A stretch of 64,000 nt of DNA, from contig OX485806.1 in the NCBI GenBank assembly GCA_950295325.1, forward strand, positions 26,474,001 through 26,538,000, written 5' to 3'. This document shows, piece by piece, positions 59,031 through 64,000 of this stretch. The notes under the pieces are model-generated. The model had not been told where the DNA came from, did no database searches, and saw only the letters and a list, made by a program, of their open reading frames with translations. How positions within the stretch are numbered: the stretch's first letter is position 1; the number at the start of each line of letters is the position of its first letter. The translations under genes and the position numbers were made by a program. This stretch comes from Polytrichum commune. Lineage: Eukaryota; Streptophyta; Polytrichopsida; Polytrichales; Polytrichaceae.

Positions 59031-60545
59031 TCATGAGTCTCAAGGTGCACAGACTGATTACGATCTGCTGCTAGGGGCGGCAGCACATCTTCTTCTAAAT
59101 CAACCTCCAAATCTGCCTCCACCTCACCCACATTCATATCCAGATCATCGCGAGCAGGAAGATGGAGATGACTGTGCTCAGGCACCCTCAACTCGCACCA
59201 CGTAACCGAGTCCCTGTTACAGATCTCGTAGAAGTCCATGTCGTCCTCCAAGGGATTGGTACCAGGCTGGCATTCAATGTCTGCCAATTTAGGGTTACAG
59301 CGCAATTTGGGTATCATCAGATCGTCGGTGTTCATCAGCATTATCATTGGGTCAGCAATTTTCATTTCTACTGGCTCCGATTCCATTTCGCTATGGCCAT
59401 TGCCTAATTCCCTCCTTGGAGAGGTGCCCGTGTCATCAAGGGCACATTCTGCTGTTGCTGGTTGTTCCCAATCTGGGATGGCTAAAGCTCCCAGACCGCT
59501 CGAAGATCTGGCTGTGTTGTTGGATGTGCTCTTCTGCGAGGGTGTGCACCTGGTTCCATTTGCTTCCTCCCTGTGACAACTCCTGTATAATAAGCAGGGG
59601 TCATAAGATATCATAGAAAAATTCCGTTACAACAAGTTTTTCAATTCGTTCTCAGGAGCTAGTAGTAAGGGGTCTGGATGGGTGACCCTTGCTGTATAAG
59701 AAAATTTATCATATGTTCCGAAACAGTTCTTGGAGGTCCAGAACTTCTTGTGATTTAGGGAGATAAATGGTGTCATTAAATTCCTCACAATCGACTTATC
59801 ATTTAACTCAATGAGACTCTTTGTCGGGAATTGATCCCCTATGATTTTCAATTGCTTGTTTTGCATACAATATCAATAATTGCTTCCACTTGTGGTGCAT
59901 GCTTGAATGTAGTGTTCAAATTTGAATGAAGAGCAACCTATTTCGGTTCATTGACGGCCAAATTTAGTATAGCACCTCTTGGCATGTCAAAATTAGTTTG
60001 ACTCTTAATGAACAGATCTAGAATGACGTTCTTCGTTCGAACCTCCACACTACTACCTCCATGCATGCACCGCAAAACTTACCGAGCATGGAAGGTGTTG
60101 ATGTATCCGTAACAACCAACTCCCGACCAAAAGTCATCTTGAGTTAGAGGATAACACTAATGTTGCTTTTTCTACATATGTAAGTCTTTGCATAAAGACA
60201 AATCATAAACTCTTAGATGATCCATTTGAAGGGGATAATAAAGAACTGTTTTGGAAAGGTAGAGTTGCCACCCCAGGGCCTCCTCCTTTTTGAAGGGGTT
60301 TAGCATCCGAGCGGTGGCTTCCTCTGCTGCTGCTTTGTCGATGGAGGCACCGGTTGCGGAGATGACCTTGTTGAAGTACTTTATCCTCTGCTGCAAAACA
60401 TCTTGACCCCAGGGCTCATCAGAATGCACTCCTGGATCTTCCCCAACTCGCTCGGAGCCACTGCTTGATGCATCAGCCAGCTCGGCATTATTGTTGCTGT
60501 TGTTGTTGTTGTTGCTGTTGAGCTGTGAGAATATCTTCAAAACAC
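58964..60545 (-). CDS. 3' part of an unrecognised multi-exon gene
   Basis: Two exons joined in phase: 60,545-60,272 (acceptor gaaattcag, donor CTGGG|gtggca) and 59,582-58,964 (acceptor ttattatacag, to a stop), about 297 residues. The first exon has an Asn/Ser run and then an amphipathic stretch (DVLQQRIKYFNKVI, AAAEEATARML). The second is acidic (EVEADLEVDLEEDVLPPL) and looks disordered. The first exon opens at an acceptor without an ATG, so upstream exons exist; candidates lie at 61,555-61,730 and 62,610-62,824, but their phases do not join directly. I recognise no family. The end of the last exon is part of the tandem array. Confidence 0.5.
59583..60271 (-). other. Proposed intron of the unrecognised gene
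   Basis: 689 nt with gt...ag ends and matching phase (2 + 1). Nothing recognisable inside. Confidence 0.45.
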
Positions 60546-61554
60546 CTGAATTTCTTTGTTTCTGCCCCACCCAACATAGTCGTTAGTCATTCAAAGATGC
60601 TCCGCAAATTTGAACGTTGGAAAGACAAAACAAATAAATGTGGTTGGCCCACATGGCTCCCCAGTCACCATTGTAACAATTACTGGATAATTTGGACGTT
60701 GAATCATCCACACTAGCTCACATAGCTCCCCCATCCACCATTGTAACAATTTCTGAACAGTCAAGGTTGAGATTACAGACAGTTATTTATGCCGGTGTGT
60801 TCAAACAAACCATCTTTGTGTTTAAGGACGTTCTCTACCTTTTCAAGCTTTAAGAATTAATTTCCAAGAATCATGGTCCTTGATTAGATCCACGAATGCC
60901 TAACATATGCACCACTCCTACAAAGTGGACGCTTTGGAACATCGGGGACCCTCCTGCACTTAAAGTTGGGGAGACACCTTTTTCTGCACTTGAACGTCAG
61001 ATGACCGAGAACGTTTGACGTCCAATCGTGGTGTTCTATACAGTCATCGAACGTTTTAAAACACTCGACAACTCTCAAAACACAATAAGTCGAAAGACCA
61101 AGTTACCAAGACCAAGCTTGTGACTGGTTTCTCGTCCTTATGTATGAGGTATGACTTTCTACTGGAATACTTTACCCGAACGTTGGATGTTTCAGAATGT
61201 TTGACATCTCAAAAAGCATTTGCACTCACACATGCAAGGCTACTTTTAGGAATGTCCGACGTTGGACACGTGCGAGCGGTGTAATAGTCAAGTGGTAAGC
61301 TTTCATTTAGTCGACACCTCATTGTTACCTGCTATCTATCTTCGGACAAAGCCTGTCTCCCATATATCAAGATTCAACTTAAAAATCTTGCCAAAAAAGA
61401 AGCTCACCAAATGTATACTCTCCAAGATGCTTATGTAGGGACAACACACCCTACAACACTTAAGAATAATGCTTTGCAAGATGCAGGACTTCTGTGTATA
61501 TCAAATGGCATAGAACCATATCCGTATAACCAATATGCTTCAAGTTTCGAGGAC
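60546..61554. other. Interval, possible intron
   Basis: No coding exon identified. Holds a short 69-bp-period duplication (cacat.gctcccc..tcaccattgtaacaatt at 60,649 and 60,718) and repeated gaacgttngac-like words at about 60,990-61,270. Confidence 0.35.
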
Positions 61555-61730
61555 CTTGCAAGGCGTCAACTGGGCTTGCAATGTTTCTTCGTCTTCCTCA
61601 AATATCTGCTGAAACAAATGAACATGGACACCATCAATCAGGGCACCAAACCCACAAAGGGATGCAACCAAATTCAAGCACCTCACATCAGCTAACTCCA
61701 AATTATTCAGAGTTCGTGCATTCACAGATG
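61555..61730 (-). CDS. Candidate internal exon, unrecognised
   Basis: Bounded by ttgtttctcag| and TGCAAG|gtcctc, open for 58 codons: begins SVNARTLNNLELADVRCLN, ends EEDEETLQAQLTPCK. Good codon-like composition and splice sites. Its 3' phase (0) does not match the acceptor at 60,545 (needs one carried base), so a linking exon would be missing if they are one gene. Confidence 0.35.
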
Positions 61731-62064
61731 CTGAGAAACAATTGATAGGACGGTAGGGTCATTGCCCCCTATGACCCTCAATGAACCGATATAGAATGCT
61801 CTTCGTTCAGACCTCCACATGACTACCTCTGAGAATGCACGGCAAACTCACCAAACATGGCAGGTGTGGTATGCAAATCCACCAACTTCCTACCAAAAGT
61901 CATGTTGAGTTGAAAGATAACTCTAATCTCTACAACATGTGCACGAATCCGCATATTGAGACACCTATGTAGAACATTCAAATTTGCATACCACTAAGCT
62001 AAACAGTGTTTTGTCAATATGAGCAACATTATATGCTGCTCACTACGAATGTCTCAAAGGGCTA

Positions 62065-62427
62065 TAAGGTAGATGTGCCTAATTCGGTGTTTGTTCTTCA
62101 ACGGACACCATATTTGAGTGGTATATGGATGGGTGTGAATCTAAGAACGGACACCAAAGAGACATGTGTCAAGAAGAGAATGGACTACGTGCTCAGAATT
62201 TCTTAACCTTTCTAAGCTTAATAGTCAACATAATTGGGGACCTATACGATCATTCAATAAGAAAGAGAATATTCACTTGGACAATGAATAAGATATTCAT
62301 AGCAGCTCCAAAAATTATCAGGGGCACGATTTGGATTTACTAATCGTCTCAAAATAATTGAGTGTTTCATATCCTACAAAAAGTGGGTGCAGAGTGAAAA
62401 GTGTATGTTGAAGGCCTGCTTACCTTA
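62065..62427. mobile_element. TAAGGTAGACG-family inverted-repeat element, copy 3
   Basis: Starts TAAGGTAGATGTGCC, ends GGCCTGCTTACCTTA, 363 bp, flanked by CTA on both sides (62,062-62,064 and 62,428-62,430), a likely 3-bp target duplication. Internal landmarks match the other copies. Confidence 0.85.
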
Positions 62428-62609
62428 CTACTACAGAATTAATGACACCACCATGTTTATCACATGGGGATTTCCAACTACTGATCTATTTTATTACGAG
62501 AAGTTTGTGATGGATTATGATGAGTACCCTAATTTTCTTCCGGCCCAGCGGGTGGACTTTTGGAGAGCAATCTGCTTCGGAATGCAGTTTTAGTGCCATC
62601 GTGTCCAGC

Positions 62610-62824
62610 GCCGCGGGAGCTGACATGCAACACTTGCATTTCTCGTACTCCTGGTCCCCCGTGTTACTTTGGCTTTGTGCACAGAAATCCTCCGACACCA
62701 TTGGACCACTCGCTTGCATCTCGCTCCAAGACCGGCAATGCCTTCCATATGCATACCCAAGAGCCAGACACCCTGCTCCCACCAATATTGGCTGGTAATG
62801 CACCATTCCGCTCAGAAAGTCCAT
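62610..62824 (-). CDS. Candidate first exon with N-terminal membrane anchor
   Basis: From an ATG at 62,824 the frame reads MDFLSGMVHYQP, then a hydrophobic segment (ILVGAGCLALGYAYG) and RHCRSW, an N-terminal signal-anchor arrangement, then a polar stretch ending near DQEYEKCK. The 3' boundary is uncertain (weak gt sites at about 62,610; the frame stays open to 62,486). A similar anchor occurs in plant PTH2-type peptidyl-tRNA hydrolases, but no catalytic exon was found. It may start the gene ending at 58,964, or be a fragment. Confidence 0.3.
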
Positions 62825-63960
62825 CTAATTCTTCCAGCTCTCTTCGAGACCATCAACTTCTGAGCACCGATTCCACGACATGGTATCAACTTTCCACTAA
62901 GTCCATTTGGGCGTGTAACTTTACAGAAAAGAAAGCATCCCAACATCAACCAACACATGAACTCTTCGAGACCATCAACTCCTGAGCATCGATTCCACTA
63001 CATGGTATCAATTTTCCACTTAGCCCATATGGCGCCTAACCTACAGAAAAGAAAGGATTCCAACATCAACCCAACACAAATTATTCACACATTTTTTCAT
63101 TTTTCTCAAGCTCTTCTCGGAGATACATACCGGAGTAAGTGATTCAGATGCCCGAATGTCCAGAAACACATTTGCTCTTTCTGCTCAAGAAGTCAATTTA
63201 ATTCTTCCAGCTCTCTTCGGGAGTATCAAATCCTCCTGAGTACCAATTCCACGACATGGAATTTATTTTCTACTTAGCCTATTTGGTGCCTAACCTTACA
63301 GAATTGAAATCATTCCAACATCAATCCAAACAAAATCCATTCATGCGTTCTTTCATTTCTTTAGCTCCGATCGCACATACATACCGAAGTAATGTGATTC
63401 GGATGCCCAATACCCAAACAATTCATTCACTCGTTCCGCTCAAGAAGTCCACCCAATTCTCCCATCTCTCTACGGGACCTGTACCAATACCATGACAATG
63501 TATAAGTTAATTTCCACTTAGCCCGCTTGGTGCCTAACTTAACAAAAAACAAAGCATTCCAACATCAACCCAACACAAAGTATTCGGACATTCTTTCATT
63601 CCCTCAAGCTCTGTCTCGGAAGTAAAGTGATGCAGTTGCCCAATACCGAAATTCCATCTAACTCTTCCAGCTCTCTTCGGGACCATTAACTCCTGCATAT
63701 TTACCAATTCCACGACATTGCACAATAACATGCCATTGGCGCCTCCTAACCTTATAACAACAAAAGAAAGCATTTCCAACATCAACCCAATACAAAAACA
63801 AAATCGTACATTCATGCATTTCCATCAAGATCTCTCACATACATACCGAAGTCAGTGATTTAGATGCCCATATCCAAACAGTCCTTCACTCATCCTTGCA
63901 CCAATTAGGTCCACAGAGGTCGCATTGGATGCCAATTCTGCCCGTCACCATGAGATTCTT
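62810..63960. repeat. Tandem array of about 205-260-bp units at the right edge
   Basis: ccagctctcttcg.ga recurs at 62,837, 63,208, 63,465 (cccatctctctacggga) and 63,669, with a partial unit from 62,960. Shared landmarks are ccgctcaagaagtcca, gattccacgacatgg, cacttagccc.t.tggtgcctaac, ca.tccaacatcaacccaacaca and acatacataccgaagt. It overlaps the 5' side of the minus-strand candidate first exon. Confidence 0.88.
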
Positions 63961-64000
63961 TCAACAAATTCGCTTCCAAACGGGAAATGGATGGAACTCT

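Noticed and set aside
62486-62824. Peptidyl-tRNA hydrolase 2
   Set aside because: The N-terminal anchor is reminiscent, but the diagnostic GKGK...AAQCSH block was not found anywhere on the minus strand nearby.
62810-63960. A CRISPR-like array
   Set aside because: Units are about 205-260 bp and wholly repeated, without short repeats and unique spacers; this is a eukaryotic tandem array.

Overview
The window is nuclear DNA of a green land plant. A multi-exon nuclear gene encodes the chloroplast protein CCB2, other genes belong to plant families (zinc-ribbon/RING-H2 E3 ligase, DUF1218 membrane protein, At4g08455-like BTB protein), introns follow GT-AG, and the intergenic DNA is full of plant-type MITEs, a tRNA-derived SINE and LTR/LINE relics. 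I lean towards a bryophyte or another non-seed plant, but the sequence does not prove it.

Layout. Positions 1-21,600 are AT-rich with no credible host gene. They hold several families of short inverted-repeat transposons (TA, TTA/TAA or 8-bp target duplications), one SINE with a perfect 10-bp target duplication, a foldback, and homopolymer and microsatellite tracts. From about 21.7 kb comes a gene-bearing segment. It contains the intronless RING-H2 gene (22,615-24,057 +), family gene A (26,436-27,428 +), family gene B (28,834-29,514 -), a two-exon BTB gene (31,137-32,889 +) and six-exon CCB2 (33,016-35,219 -). A second repeat block (36.6-43.6 kb) holds an LTR retrotransposon head (LTR, primer-binding site, gag) and a LINE ORF1 relic. 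Next come a promoter rich in ACGGCCCA motifs, a DUF1218 gene with a 5'-leader intron (46,612-47,727 +), family gene C (49,326-49,946 +) and family gene D (53,564-54,181 -). The right end (57.8-62.8 kb) has exons of an unrecognised minus-strand gene or genes.

The most interesting content is a family of four diverged paralogues (A-D). They share a core of about 120-135 residues (YR..K/L...WL, then GDE(F/Y)....DR...R(L/F)..G, then GV, then (L/I)REE/AC) that I cannot assign to any known domain. They lie as two convergent pairs, A-> <-B and C-> <-D, about 22 kb apart. Tandem duplications lie beside the 3' ends of B, C and D. In C and D the duplicated unit includes the codons for the C-terminus.

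A second theme is locus-specific tandem arrays (units of about 100-600 bp) in gene flanks: 28.4, 29.9-30.8, 35.35-36.1, 45.9-46.4, 49.9-50.3, 50.7-53.6, 58.1-59.0 and 62.8-63.96 kb. The window records repeated local duplication of gene ends and promoters as well as transposon insertion. Exon joins were deduced by eye from splice signals, reading phase and family conservation; no transcript or database search was available.
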